NCBI GenBank assembly: GCA_032054765.1
Contig: DAMBSC010000019.1
Span: 1 to 64,000, forward strand
Direction: 5' to 3'
Length of the DNA stretch: 64,000 nucleotides
DNA from: DFXE01 sp032054765
Lineage (GTDB): Bacteria > Bacteroidota > Bacteroidia > Bacteroidales > Tannerellaceae
Shown here one piece after another: positions 1 to 8,473 of the stretch (its first letter is position 1; each line of letters starts with the position of its first letter). A program made the translations under genes and the position numbers. The notes below the pieces were generated by a model. The model was not told the DNA's origin, did not search any database, and saw only the letters and a program-made list of their open reading frames with translations.

Positions 1-40
1 TTTCATTCTTGAAAGAGGGGTTCGACTCCCCTATGGGCTA
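1..40 (+). tRNA. tRNA-Glu (anticodon UUC), 3' part only
   Basis: The window opens in the anticodon loop of a tRNA. Anticodon TTC is at about 2-4 followed by A, then the 3' anticodon-stem strand (7-11), a 4-nt variable loop, a T arm with stem AGGGG/CCCCT around loop TTCGACT (16-32), the 3' acceptor strand ATGGGCT (33-39) and discriminator A at 40. The 5' half is outside the window, so the Glu assignment rests on the anticodon and the 3' half. The gene next to gyrB fits Bacteroidales gene order as I remember it. Confidence 0.75.
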
Positions 41-78
41 CTTTTCAATGGAAAATTGAAAGTTGAAAATTAAAAACG

Positions 79-112
79 AAAGAGGTAGAATAATTTCTAC
101 CTCTTTTTATTT
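79..112. terminator. bidirectional intrinsic terminator
   Basis: A perfect 12-bp stem (79-90 with 95-106) closes a 4-nt loop and is followed by a T-rich tail. A-rich sequence precedes it, so it can also serve the minus strand. It lies between the tRNA and the convergent oxidoreductase gene and probably ends both transcripts. Confidence 0.8.
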
Positions 113-1399
113 TTATACTTCAATGCAGTATGGGGCACGAATAGGATTACTGCGACGTTTATTGGCCTCATCATCCATAAAAAATTCTTCTTTCTGAGGA
201 TTCCAGGTCAATTTACGGTTAAATTCATAGCACAAGTTGACAATATGACAAAGTGAAACCGTGCGATGACCGATTTCAACCGTACTGAGTGGTTGTTTAC
301 GAGTTTTCATTGCCTGTAAAAAGTCATCATAATGGTCATCACTTTTATATAGACGGATTTCATTATCTCCGATTACATGATCTTGCAATTTGGCAGGGAT
401 GGTATCCAGAAAACTTCTGCTAATATCAATCACTCCATTACTTCCAATAAAACGAACTGCATTTCCGTCGTCTTTACGAAACTTTTCGTGTGTCATAATC
501 GTACCGTTCGGATATTGCATGGTGAGCGCTTTTAATTCTCTCCCATCTGCAGGAATAAATTCAATCGGGCCTGAATCGTCCATACCCATCGCCCACTGAG
601 CTATATCAAACATGTGAGTTCCCCAATCGCAGACCATTCCGCCACCATATTCTTTATAGTTTCGCCAATTAGGAAACGTTTTACGTTCCATTGGGGGCGC
701 CAATTCGTCGTTGTAAGGATTCATTGGGGCCGGTCCCACCCACGCTTCCCAGTTCAATGTAGGGGGTACAGGTTGTGGTTCTAAATTATAGGCTATAGGA
801 GGAGGCCCAACGGAGACCTTTATTTCTTTAATATCTCCAATATACCCGTTTCTGACTAGTTCGCAAGCATGCCGGAAGTTTCTCCATGAACGTTGCATAT
901 TACCCACCTGTAATACCCTGTTATATTTCTCTACCGCATTGGCCATTGCTCGTCCTTCTTCAATGCTATGTGACATTGGTTTTTCCACATATACATCTTT
1001 TCCCGCACGGCAAGCATCTATCGTTTGTACCGCATGCCAATGGTCCGGTGTTGCAATAATTACGCCATCGATATCTTTTCTATCAAGTAATTCTTTGTAA
1101 TCGGCATATTGCTTAAAGCCTTTATATGCTTTGCCCTTCGCCTTTTGGGTCTCTGCTTCAATAATTTCTTGCATTGCCTGTAACTGGCGCGACTCACAAT
1201 CGCAAGCAGCAATCAGATTCGCTCGTTTAGCAAATTCAGGGCCTAATATCCAGCGTCCCTGAGCACCGCAACCAATAATTCCTAAATTAATCTGATCGCT
1301 TGGCACTATGTAATTTGGGCCACCTAATACACTTCGTGGGATAATAGTAAAGCCAGCAACTGCCACAGCACTTTTTCTAAGGAAATTTCTTCTGTTCAT
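113..1399 (-). CDS. Gfo/Idh/MocA-family oxidoreductase with Tat signal
   Basis: A predicted NAD(P)-dependent sugar or inositol-type dehydrogenase of 428 aa. The ATG at 1399 is chosen because it places a twin-arginine motif (RRNFLRK, residues 3-9) and a hydrophobic segment at the N-terminus; the 33 extra upstream codons in frame look non-coding. A Rossmann motif (GIIGCGAQG) follows the signal, and the family's EKP motif has its catalytic-type Lys at residue 140. Export by Tat implies folding with cofactor in the cytoplasm and a periplasmic role. Such exported members are common in Bacteroidota and often act on glycans or their breakdown products. The substrate cannot be read from the sequence. 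It is divergent from gyrB. Confidence 0.88.
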   Translation of the reverse strand: MNRRNFLRKSAVAVAGFTIIPRSVLGGPNYIVPSDQINLGIIGCGAQGRWILGPEFAKRANLIAACDCESRQLQAMQEIIEAETQKAKGKAYKGFKQYADYKELLDRKDIDGVIIATPDHWHAVQTIDACRAGKDVYVEKPMSHSIEEGRAMANAVEKYNRVLQVGNMQRSWRNFRHACELVRNGYIGDIKEIKVSVGPPPIAYNLEPQPVPPTLNWEAWVGPAPMNPYNDELAPPMERKTFPNWRNYKEYGGGMVCDWGTHMFDIAQWAMGMDDSGPIEFIPADGRELKALTMQYPNGTIMTHEKFRKDDGNAVRFIGSNGVIDISRSFLDTIPAKLQDHVIGDNEIRLYKSDDHYDDFLQAMKTRKQPLSTVEIGHRTVSLCHIVNLCYEFNRKLTWNPQKEEFFMDDEANKRRSNPIRAPYCIEV

Positions 1400-1502
1400 G
1401 ATATTATATTTTAAGGTACTAAAGATAAATAGACTGTTCGCAAAGCTAAAAAAAATATTTAAAGAAACCTTTTCATCCATAGAAATATTAGACATCAAAA
1501 TC

Positions 1503-1534
1503 TTTCCGTATGTCCATTATTTTTAGTATATTTG
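1503..1534 (+). promoter_or_regulatory. gyrB promoter, Bacteroidota type
   Basis: TTTC (1503-1506), 20 nt, then TATATTTG (1527-1534), close to the Bacteroidota consensus TTTG-N19-21-TAnnTTTG with one mismatch in the -33 box. It would give a leader of roughly 40 nt before gyrB. Confidence 0.6.
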
Positions 1535-1580
1535 TTGGATTTTTGAAGTAGCAAAATTTGATTTAAAACAAGATAAATAT

Positions 1581-3536
1581 ATGAGTGAAGAAATCAAAAA
1601 TACTAACGGTGACTATTCAGCGGATAGTATTCAGGTTCTTGAAGGTTTAGAGGCCGTTCGTAAAAGACCAGCCATGTATATCGGTGACATCAGTGAAAAA
1701 GGATTACACCATTTGGTATACGAAGTAGTAGATAACTCTATCGACGAAGCACTTGCCGGCTACTGTGACCAAATAGACGTTACCATTCATGAAGACAATT
1801 CTATTTCGGTAGTTGATAATGGCCGTGGTATTCCTGTTGATTACCATGAAAAAGAAGGTAAATCAGCACTTGAAGTTGTTTTAACCGTTTTACATGCCGG
1901 AGGTAAATTCGACAAAGGAAGTTATAAGGTTTCCGGAGGTTTGCATGGTGTTGGTGTTTCTTGTGTGAATGCACTTTCCACTTATCTCAGAGCAGAAATT
2001 CGTCGGGATGGTAAGGTATATATGCAGGAGTTTTGTTGCGGTGCGGCAACCAGCGAATTGAAAGTGATCGGTGAATCAGACTCTACCGGTACTACTATTA
2101 TATTTAAACCGGATAGTTCCATTTTTACTGTAACCGATTATCGTTTTGATATTCTGGCTACCCGTCTTCGCGAGCTTGCTTTCCTGAATGCAGGCGTAAC
2201 ACTTACTTTAACAGATAAAAGGGTTACTAAAGAAGACGGTACAGTCAAATCAGAACAGTTCCTTTCTACCGAAGGATTAAAAGAGTTTGTTCGTTATATA
2301 GACCGTGCTAAAGAACAATTGATACCTGATGTGATCCATATCGTTACTGAAAAACAGGGAATACCTGTCGAAGTAGCGATGACTTATAATACTTCTTACA
2401 ACGAAAGCGTATATTCCTACGTAAATGATATCAATACCATTGAAGGAGGTACCCATCTGGCAGGTTATCGTCGCGGATTAACCCGTACGTTGAAGAAATA
2501 TGCTGAAGATTCCAAACTGTTGGAAAAGGCTAAAGTTGAAATACAAGGAGACGACTTCCGCGAAGGGTTGACTGCTGTTATTTCTATCAAAGTTGCAGAA
2601 CCTCAGTTTGAAGGGCAGACTAAAACAAAACTGGGTAACAGTGAAGTAACAGGTGCCGTTGACCAGGCTGTAGGAGAAGCTTTAGGCTATTATCTGGAAG
2701 AACATCCTAAGGAAGCAAAGATCATTGTAGACAAGGTTATTCTTGCTGCTCAGGCACGTCAGGCTGCCCGTAAAGCGAGAGAATTGGTTCAACGTAAATC
2801 ACCGATGAGTGGCGGGGGGCTTCCGGGAAAACTGGCAGATTGCTCATCAAGAGTAGCTGAAGACTGTGAATTATTCCTTGTCGAAGGAGACTCTGCAGGC
2901 GGAACAGCCAAACAAGGACGTGATCGTATGTTTCAGGCAATACTTCCGCTTCGTGGTAAGATCCTGAATGTGGAGAAAGCAATGGAACACAAAATATTCG
3001 ATAGTGAAGAAATTCAGAATATTTTCCGTGCAATGGGTGTAACTATCGGAACAGAAGAAGATCCTAAAGGATTGAATTTATCCAAACTGCGTTATCATAA
3101 AGTGATCATCATGACCGATGCCGACGTGGATGGTAGTCACATTGCGACACTTATTCTGACCTTCTTTTTCCGCCGTATGCGTGCGTTGATAGATAATGGC
3201 TATGTTTATCTGGCAACTCCTCCGCTTTATCTATGTAAAAAAGGTAAAGTAGAAGAATATTGCTGGACGGAACAGCAACGTCAGGCGTTTATTGATAAAT
3301 ATGGTGGTGGTAGTGAAAGTAGCATTCACACTCAGCGTTACAAAGGTTTGGGAGAGATGAACGACCATCAGCTTTGGGATACAACTATGAATCCTGAAAA
3401 TCGCACATTGAAACAGATCACTATCGATAGTGCTGCTGAAGCCGATCAGATATTCTCTATGCTGATGGGTGAAGAGGTAGCTCCCCGTCGTGAATTTATA
3501 GAAGAGAACGCAACCTATGCGAATATAGATGCTTAA
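1581..3536 (+). CDS. gyrB: DNA gyrase subunit B
   Basis: ATP-hydrolysing subunit of DNA gyrase, which introduces negative supercoils together with GyrA (not in this window). The 651 aa match the short GyrB form without the large insert of the E. coli protein. The GHKL ATPase motifs are visible: E48 and N52 in the helix EVVDNS, DNGRG at 79-83 and GGLHGVG at 119-125. The TOPRIM domain carries EGDSAGG from E435 and DADVDG at 513-518, which hold the catalytic metal. The C-terminal region contains the conserved QRYKGLGEMN segment. It has its own promoter and is closed by a strong terminator, so it is monocistronic. Confidence 0.98.
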   Translation: MSEEIKNTNGDYSADSIQVLEGLEAVRKRPAMYIGDISEKGLHHLVYEVVDNSIDEALAGYCDQIDVTIHEDNSISVVDNGRGIPVDYHEKEGKSALEVVLTVLHAGGKFDKGSYKVSGGLHGVGVSCVNALSTYLRAEIRRDGKVYMQEFCCGAATSELKVIGESDSTGTTIIFKPDSSIFTVTDYRFDILATRLRELAFLNAGVTLTLTDKRVTKEDGTVKSEQFLSTEGLKEFVRYIDRAKEQLIPDVIHIVTEKQGIPVEVAMTYNTSYNESVYSYVNDINTIEGGTHLAGYRRGLTRTLKKYAEDSKLLEKAKVEIQGDDFREGLTAVISIKVAEPQFEGQTKTKLGNSEVTGAVDQAVGEALGYYLEEHPKEAKIIVDKVILAAQARQAARKARELVQRKSPMSGGGLPGKLADCSSRVAEDCELFLVEGDSAGGTAKQGRDRMFQAILPLRGKILNVEKAMEHKIFDSEEIQNIFRAMGVTIGTEEDPKGLNLSKLRYHKVIIMTDADVDGSHIATLILTFFFRRMRALIDNGYVYLATPPLYLCKKGKVEEYCWTEQQRQAFIDKYGGGSESSIHTQRYKGLGEMNDHQLWDTTMNPENRTLKQITIDSAAEADQIFSMLMGEEVAPRREFIEENATYANIDA

Positions 3537-3560
3537 TATAATATATCCTAAGTATAAAGA

Positions 3561-3599
3561 AACAAAGAGGTGCCTTTAAAAGGCACCTCTTTGTTTTTT
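3561..3599 (+). terminator. gyrB terminator
   Basis: A 15-bp perfect inverted repeat (3563-3577 with 3579-3593) with a T-rich tail starts 25 nt after the gyrB stop codon. The remaining 210 nt before the next gene show no further feature I can support. Confidence 0.9.
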
Positions 3600-3809
3600 A
3601 TACTTACTCCCAAGATAGCAAGCTGCAGATATTAAAATTAAAAATCGTTTCATTACTGTATCTATTTAGGTTATTATTGTTTAATTTAGACGCCGGATAA
3701 CTGTTGAAGATTTAAAAGTTTTTCGCAGATATTTTATCATAGTATTATTCCGTAGTTTGGTGATTTATAGCACTTAATTACTTTCTTGAATCAGAAATTT
3801 ACATTTATC

Positions 3810-5585
3810 ATGAATATTAAGGTACAATATTCTAATCTTAAATTGCTCCATGAAAAAGTAGATAACTTTATTCCCAGGCGAGAAAAGTCTCAACCTCCCC
3901 GGATAGGAATCTCCGCAAACCGGAAAGACGGACTTTCTTGTATAGCCGAGACTTATGTTCAGTCTGTACTTCAGGCTGGAGGTGCACCTATACTAATTCC
4001 GGTTATTACGGATATAAAAGCATTAACCGCTATCGTTTCTGAATTAGACGGCCTGGTAATGAGCGGTGGTGGAGATATCAACCCGTTATATTTAGGTGAA
4101 GAACCGATTCCTCAACTACAGGAAGTGGATACATACAGGGACGAATATGATTTTATATTAATCCGGTTGGCATTTAATTATCAGGTTCCGATGATGGGGA
4201 TTTGTCGTGGGCATCAGGTAATAAATGTTGCGTTCGGAGGAGGCTTATACCAGGATATCTATTCTCAGAATGAGAATAAACTGATCAAGCATAGCCAGTT
4301 ACTGGCACGTGAGTATCCTTCTCACTCAGTTAGTTTAGTCGGAGAAAATTCAAAGCTGCATCATATACTGAAAGATCATGAAGTATTAGTGAATTCTTTC
4401 CACCATCAAGCTATTACTCTGCCCGCTACTGAGTTTATTCCAACGGCAATCTCTCCCGACGATATCAACGAAGCGATGGAGCATCCGGAATACTCTATTT
4501 TCAGTGTTCAATGGCATCCGGAAGCGATGGCTGCAAATGGAAATGAATTAATGCTGGATCTGTTTCGTTATCATGTCGAAGAAGCTCAATGGTTCAATAG
4601 GACTAAAGCTCTTCATGAAAAAATCCTAACCGTCGATTCACATACGGATACTCCCATGATATTTCCGGGCAAGTTTGATCTGGGAATAAAAGAAGGAGGT
4701 AAAGTGAACCTTCCATTTATGGAAGAAGGCCGATTGGATGCAACCTTTGTTGTTGTCTATTTGCCACAAAAAGAATTGGATAATGACTCCTTAAGATCAG
4801 CCACATCCTTTGCTCTCCAACGATTGGAAGATATTTTAGAACAAGGTCAGTTAAATGGAGATCGCATGGAAATCGCTCGTACACCCGACGATCTTATCCG
4901 ATTAAAGCACCTGAAAAAGAAAGCGATTTTTGTAGGAATCGAAAATGGATATGCTATAGGGAATGAAACAGAAAATCTTGCCCGTTTCAAAGAAATGGGA
5001 GTTTCTTATATCACCCTTTGCCACAACGGCCACAATCAACTATGTGATTCAGCAAAAGGAGATGCCGTATGGAACGGGCTTAGTCCTTTCGGTAAAGAAG
5101 TAGTGAAGGAAATGAACCGGTTGGGTATTATGATAGATATATCCCATGCGGCAGAAAGCACCTTCTATGATGTGCTACAAGAGAGTAAACTTCCCATTAT
5201 TGCTTCTCATTCATCTGCACGTGCTCTTTGTGATCATCCCCGTAATCTGACAGATGATCAGATCAAAGCTTTAGCTGCTAAAGACGGTGTTGTTCAGGTA
5301 TGCCTATATAAAGGATTTATTAATTCAGATGAAGAAAAGGCATCATTAAATGATGCCATCAAACATATAAATCATATTGTATCATTAGTAGGAGTAGATT
5401 ATGTCGGCATTGGTTCCGATTTTGATGGAGATGGGGAATTGATAGGATGTCGCGCGTCCAATGAGTTGATCAATATAACTGTCCGTCTTCTTAAAGAAGG
5501 ATATTCCGAAGATGACATCAAGAAAATATGGGGCGGAAATCTGTTACGGGTAATGAGCCTTGTCCAACAGGCTGCAAAAGAATAA
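3810..5585 (+). CDS. fused C26-type glutamine amidotransferase and M19 dipeptidase
   Basis: A 591-aa two-domain hydrolase. Residues about 25-265 form a class I glutamine amidotransferase-like domain of the gamma-glutamyl hydrolase/PuuD group (peptidase C26), with nucleophile C132 in GICRGHQ and the His/Glu pair H236/E238 in QWHPEA. Residues about 270-590 are a renal-type membrane dipeptidase (M19) with metal ligands H278 and D280 in the HTD motif, ISH and ASHSS segments and a terminal GGNLLRV block. The first ATG (3810) is preferred over an upstream in-frame TTG at 3786. No signal peptide is evident, so it is probably cytoplasmic. The likely role, inferred, is stepwise degradation of gamma-glutamyl peptides such as glutathione: removal of gamma-Glu, then cleavage of the remaining dipeptide. 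Confidence 0.88.
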   Translation: MNIKVQYSNLKLLHEKVDNFIPRREKSQPPRIGISANRKDGLSCIAETYVQSVLQAGGAPILIPVITDIKALTAIVSELDGLVMSGGGDINPLYLGEEPIPQLQEVDTYRDEYDFILIRLAFNYQVPMMGICRGHQVINVAFGGGLYQDIYSQNENKLIKHSQLLAREYPSHSVSLVGENSKLHHILKDHEVLVNSFHHQAITLPATEFIPTAISPDDINEAMEHPEYSIFSVQWHPEAMAANGNELMLDLFRYHVEEAQWFNRTKALHEKILTVDSHTDTPMIFPGKFDLGIKEGGKVNLPFMEEGRLDATFVVVYLPQKELDNDSLRSATSFALQRLEDILEQGQLNGDRMEIARTPDDLIRLKHLKKKAIFVGIENGYAIGNETENLARFKEMGVSYITLCHNGHNQLCDSAKGDAVWNGLSPFGKEVVKEMNRLGIMIDISHAAESTFYDVLQESKLPIIASHSSARALCDHPRNLTDDQIKALAAKDGVVQVCLYKGFINSDEEKASLNDAIKHINHIVSLVGVDYVGIGSDFDGDGELIGCRASNELINITVRLLKEGYSEDDIKKIWGGNLLRVMSLVQQAAKE

Positions 5586-5596
5586 AAAGAGGAACA

Positions 5597-5628
5597 TTTG
5601 TGTAAACTCAGATTAGCCATTATCTTTG
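5597..5628 (+). promoter_or_regulatory. promoter of the glutaminyl cyclase gene
   Basis: TTTG (5597-5600), exactly 20 nt, then TATCTTTG (5621-5628): a perfect match to the Bacteroidota vegetative promoter consensus. It starts 12 nt after the dipeptidase stop codon and gives a short leader of about 13-14 nt. Confidence 0.8.
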
Positions 5629-5647
5629 TATAGAAATATATCCGATT

Positions 5648-6646
5648 ATGAATACAATAAGAATGTTGTTTGTAGTATTGTCTTGTGCTTTTTTCTCCTG
5701 TGGAAATAAAGGGGCCAATAATGATTCTGCATCCTCTACCCAGCAAAAAGTAAAAACCGTATCAACCATCCCTGAATTTAATGCCGACAGCGCTTACGCA
5801 TATGTAGCAAAGCAGGTAGACTTCGGTCCTCGCGTACCGAATACGGAAGCACATCGGGCTTGTGGAGATTACCTGATTAACGAACTGAAACGTTTCGGGG
5901 CAGAAATGCATATTCAGGAAATGACACTGACCGCTTATAACGGTGATAAACTACAATCGCGCAATATCATTGGTTCCTATAATAAAGAGAATGATAAACG
6001 TGTGTTACTTTTTGCTCATTGGGATACACGTCCTTATGCTGATTGGGAAGAAGATTCTTCAAAACATTATACACCTATCGATGGAGCCGACGACGGAGCC
6101 AGCGGAGTAGGAGTTTTACTGGAGATGGCCCGGCAATTCCAGGCTAAAACACCTGATATAGGAATTGATATTATCTTTTTTGATGGAGAAGATTATGGGC
6201 CTCCGGTATTTCTATCTAATCACCCTCCTGGTGAATGGTGGGCATTAGGTTCGCAGTTCTGGGCACGGAATCCTCATACTCCCAATTATAGAGCAGAATA
6301 TGGTATCTTATTGGATATGGTTGGGAGTAAGAATGCTACATTTTTTAAAGAATCGATTTCAATGCGTTATGCGCCTAGAATTGTAGAGAAAGTATGGAGT
6401 AAGGCACGTGATTTGGGATATGGTAAGTTCTTTATTAATGCGAATGGTAGTGCTATAACAGATGATCATTTATATGTTATTACTGGTAGGGGCATCCCAT
6501 GCATCGATATTATCAATTTAGTTCCTGAAAATTCAAGTGGATTCGGTTCTTACTGGCATACCCTCGATGATAATATGGAGAATATAGATCGTGAAACACT
6601 TAAAGCTGTCGGACAGACAGTTTTGGAAGTTATTTATAAAAACTAA
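5648..6646 (+). CDS. glutaminyl-peptide cyclotransferase-like lipoprotein (M28 fold)
   Basis: A 332-aa zinc-dependent enzyme of the M28/glutaminyl cyclase family, likely converting N-terminal Gln of exported proteins to pyroglutamate. The N-terminus is a lipoprotein signal with Cys at 13 or 18. Metal-ligand motifs of the family are visible: HWDTRPYAD, then DGADDGASGVG, then FFDGEDYG. From memory, the order and wording of these motifs closely resemble the characterised Porphyromonas gingivalis enzyme. Many Bacteroidota exported proteins start with Gln after signal cleavage, which makes a periplasmic cyclase sensible. It is followed after 5 nt by sufE, so the two are probably co-transcribed. 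An aminopeptidase activity is the alternative. Confidence 0.85.
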   Translation: MNTIRMLFVVLSCAFFSCGNKGANNDSASSTQQKVKTVSTIPEFNADSAYAYVAKQVDFGPRVPNTEAHRACGDYLINELKRFGAEMHIQEMTLTAYNGDKLQSRNIIGSYNKENDKRVLLFAHWDTRPYADWEEDSSKHYTPIDGADDGASGVGVLLEMARQFQAKTPDIGIDIIFFDGEDYGPPVFLSNHPPGEWWALGSQFWARNPHTPNYRAEYGILLDMVGSKNATFFKESISMRYAPRIVEKVWSKARDLGYGKFFINANGSAITDDHLYVITGRGIPCIDIINLVPENSSGFGSYWHTLDDNMENIDRETLKAVGQTVLEVIYKN

Positions 6647-6651
6647 CCACT

Positions 6652-7080
6652 ATGGAACAGACAATCAATGAAATTCAAGATCAGATCATAGAAGAATTTT
6701 CTGTCTTCGACGACTGGATGGATAAATATGCTTTATTAATTGAGCTTGGTAGCTCTCTTCCTGTATTGGATGACAAATACAAAACAGAAAGCAATCTGAT
6801 TGAAGGTTGCCAAAGCCGCGTATGGTTACATGCGGAATATAAAGAGGGTAAAATAATATTCCAGGGCGAGAGTGATGCTGTTATTGTAAAAGGTATTGTT
6901 TCTTTATTGATTAGTATACTTTCTAATCATACTCCACAGGAGATCTTGGATGCCGACTTATATTTTATTGACCGGATAGGTTTAAAAGAACACCTCTCTC
7001 CTACCCGTTCTAATGGCTTGGTATCTATGGTAAAACAAATGCGTATGTATGCGTTGGCATTCAAGGCAAAAGAAGGATAG
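6652..7080 (+). CDS. sufE: SufE-type Fe-S cluster assembly protein
   Basis: A 142-aa SufE-family protein, the sulfur acceptor that takes persulfide sulfur from the cysteine desulfurase SufS and passes it to the SufBCD scaffold. The acceptor cysteine is C53 in the conserved EGCQSRVW motif; the length matches the family. It is 5 nt downstream of the cyclase gene and convergent with the LysO genes, 9 nt away. No other suf gene is in the window, so it stands apart from its usual partners, which is common in Bacteroidales. Confidence 0.93.
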   Translation: MEQTINEIQDQIIEEFSVFDDWMDKYALLIELGSSLPVLDDKYKTESNLIEGCQSRVWLHAEYKEGKIIFQGESDAVIVKGIVSLLISILSNHTPQEILDADLYFIDRIGLKEHLSPTRSNGLVSMVKQMRMYALAFKAKEG

Positions 7081-7089
7081 AAAAGAGCA

Positions 7090-7722
7090 TTAAACTGTTG
7101 CCGTACAAAAGAAAGAAACTAAGAAGGGAACTGATAAATCGACCAGTATCCCGTGTAAAATGGATACAAATACTAGGTCTTTACCGGAATATTTGGTGAT
7201 AACAGGTAAAGTAGTATCCATCGTTGTAGCTCCTCCGGCACATATAGGTGCCAGTCTTCCAAAATACTTCGCAAAAACAGGAGCTCCAAGAAGAGCCATA
7301 ATTTCCCGCATAATATTAGCCATCAACGCTAAGGCTCCTAATTCGGTAGCTAATTGTATCCCTAAAGAAGCTTCTTTCAGTTCGGTAATAAGAATAGACG
7401 AAAGCGAATAATAAGCAAACCCGCTCCCTACAGCCAGACAGTCGAACACACTCCATTTTGTAATAAATACACTTATAATGGCAGAGAAAAAAAGAGTACC
7501 TATAATAGTAGCCAAAGGAACCAACAAAAGTTTAGGATTAATGCTCTTCAATATATCTTTCAGCTTTTTATCGCTCCCAATACTCAGACCGACCTGAAAC
7601 ATCAGTAGATAAAGAACGTAAGGCGTAATGTCAGTAGTTATTGAAATATCCCATAGACTGAGTCCCCAACCTAATAAACATCCTATCGCAAAAAATGCAA
7701 CTACTATAAAACTTCCTTTCAT
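7090..7722 (-). CDS. LysO-family lysine exporter, C-terminal subunit
   Basis: A 210-aa membrane protein with several hydrophobic helices, matching the C-terminal two-thirds of the LysO (YbjE) lysine exporter. Family-type segments are visible, including GSGFAYYSLSSI, ELGALALMANIMRE and CAGGATTMDTTLP. The upstream partner gene encodes the N-terminal part and ends 3 nt before this start, so they form a two-gene transporter. Expected function is export of L-lysine across the inner membrane. It converges on sufE. Confidence 0.85.
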   Translation of the reverse strand: MKGSFIVVAFFAIGCLLGWGLSLWDISITTDITPYVLYLLMFQVGLSIGSDKKLKDILKSINPKLLLVPLATIIGTLFFSAIISVFITKWSVFDCLAVGSGFAYYSLSSILITELKEASLGIQLATELGALALMANIMREIMALLGAPVFAKYFGRLAPICAGGATTMDTTLPVITKYSGKDLVFVSILHGILVDLSVPFLVSFFCTATV

Positions 7723-7725
7723 AAA

Positions 7726-8001
7726 CTATCTTCCTCTTTCCTTAAAAAAGAAATGATAAACACCCCAAGCAGCAATAACACTACCTAATGTCGCGGCAAA
7801 AGCAATCAGAAAAGCCTGACCTCCTAAAGTAGGTAGATTATTTACTATTTCCCGATTTCCTCCTACCGATAATCCTAACAGAAATAATAATAAAAATATA
7901 GTATATGAAATGGGCTTGCCTATCTTTTGGAGAAGCTCAACTTTTCGAAGCAGATAGCCTACTGCTATTCCGCCAAACATAATCCCTATAACTAAAAACA
8001 T
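7726..8001 (-). CDS. LysO-family lysine exporter, N-terminal subunit
   Basis: A 91-aa membrane protein with three hydrophobic segments and a GLSVGGNREIV motif, corresponding to the N-terminal domain of single-chain LysO. It has its own ATG and stop and is followed after 3 nt by the C-terminal subunit in the same direction. Bacteroidales commonly carry this exporter as two genes, so I read this as the native arrangement and not a frameshift of one gene. Confidence 0.8.
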   Translation of the reverse strand: MFLVIGIMFGGIAVGYLLRKVELLQKIGKPISYTIFLLLFLLGLSVGGNREIVNNLPTLGGQAFLIAFAATLGSVIAAWGVYHFFFKERGR

Positions 8002-8038
8002 GCTGTATATCTAAGATCAGACGTGAACAAATCCTTTG

Positions 8039-8416
8039 TCACTCCTTAGGCGTTAAGGTCAGAGGCATTTCCCATCCTTCAGCAATTACCATACCGGTAA
8101 TTTTATTATTCCCCTGTTTGAAAGAAACATCTACATCGCTACCATCTACATAGAGAGAGCATTTATAGATATTTCCATCCTTCTTAATCTCGTTAATAGT
8201 AATTGTTTTACTCTGTATTTTAACAATGGCAGTCTGTTTTTCTTCTGAATTTTTAAATTCAATGGTTCCTTCCTGATATCCGTATGGCGCATCGGGTAAT
8301 GAATAATTCCATATTCCTTTTAATTTGTTTGCAGCTTTCTCTTGTGCCTGTAAGGATACAGCACATAGCACCATGCAAAACAGTAAGATAAACGCCTTTG
8401 TTTGTTGTGTTTTCAT
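8039..8416 (-). CDS. exported protein of unknown function
   Basis: A 125-aa protein with a clear Sec signal peptide (about 24 residues, ending LQAQ before EKAANK). The mature part is small, with alternating hydrophobic residues and a pattern suggesting a beta-barrel or lipocalin-like fold (GIWNYSLPDAPYGYQEGTIEF...). I do not recognise a named family. It lies between the LysO pair and the fimbrial genes in the same direction; a TATATTTG box on the minus strand (8446-8453) suggests its own promoter. Location is inferred to be periplasm or outer membrane. Confidence 0.75.
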   Translation of the reverse strand: MKTQQTKAFILLFCMVLCAVSLQAQEKAANKLKGIWNYSLPDAPYGYQEGTIEFKNSEEKQTAIVKIQSKTITINEIKKDGNIYKCSLYVDGSDVDVSFKQGNNKITGMVIAEGWEMPLTLTPKE

Positions 8417-8473
8417 ATACTAACTATTTTAACTATTCCTAACGTCAAATATAGTTATTATTTTATAAATTTA

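Noticed and set aside
7090..8001. LysO split by a frameshift
   Set aside because: Each part has its own start and stop, the gap is only 3 nt, and the two-gene form is usual in Bacteroidales, so a native two-subunit transporter is more likely.
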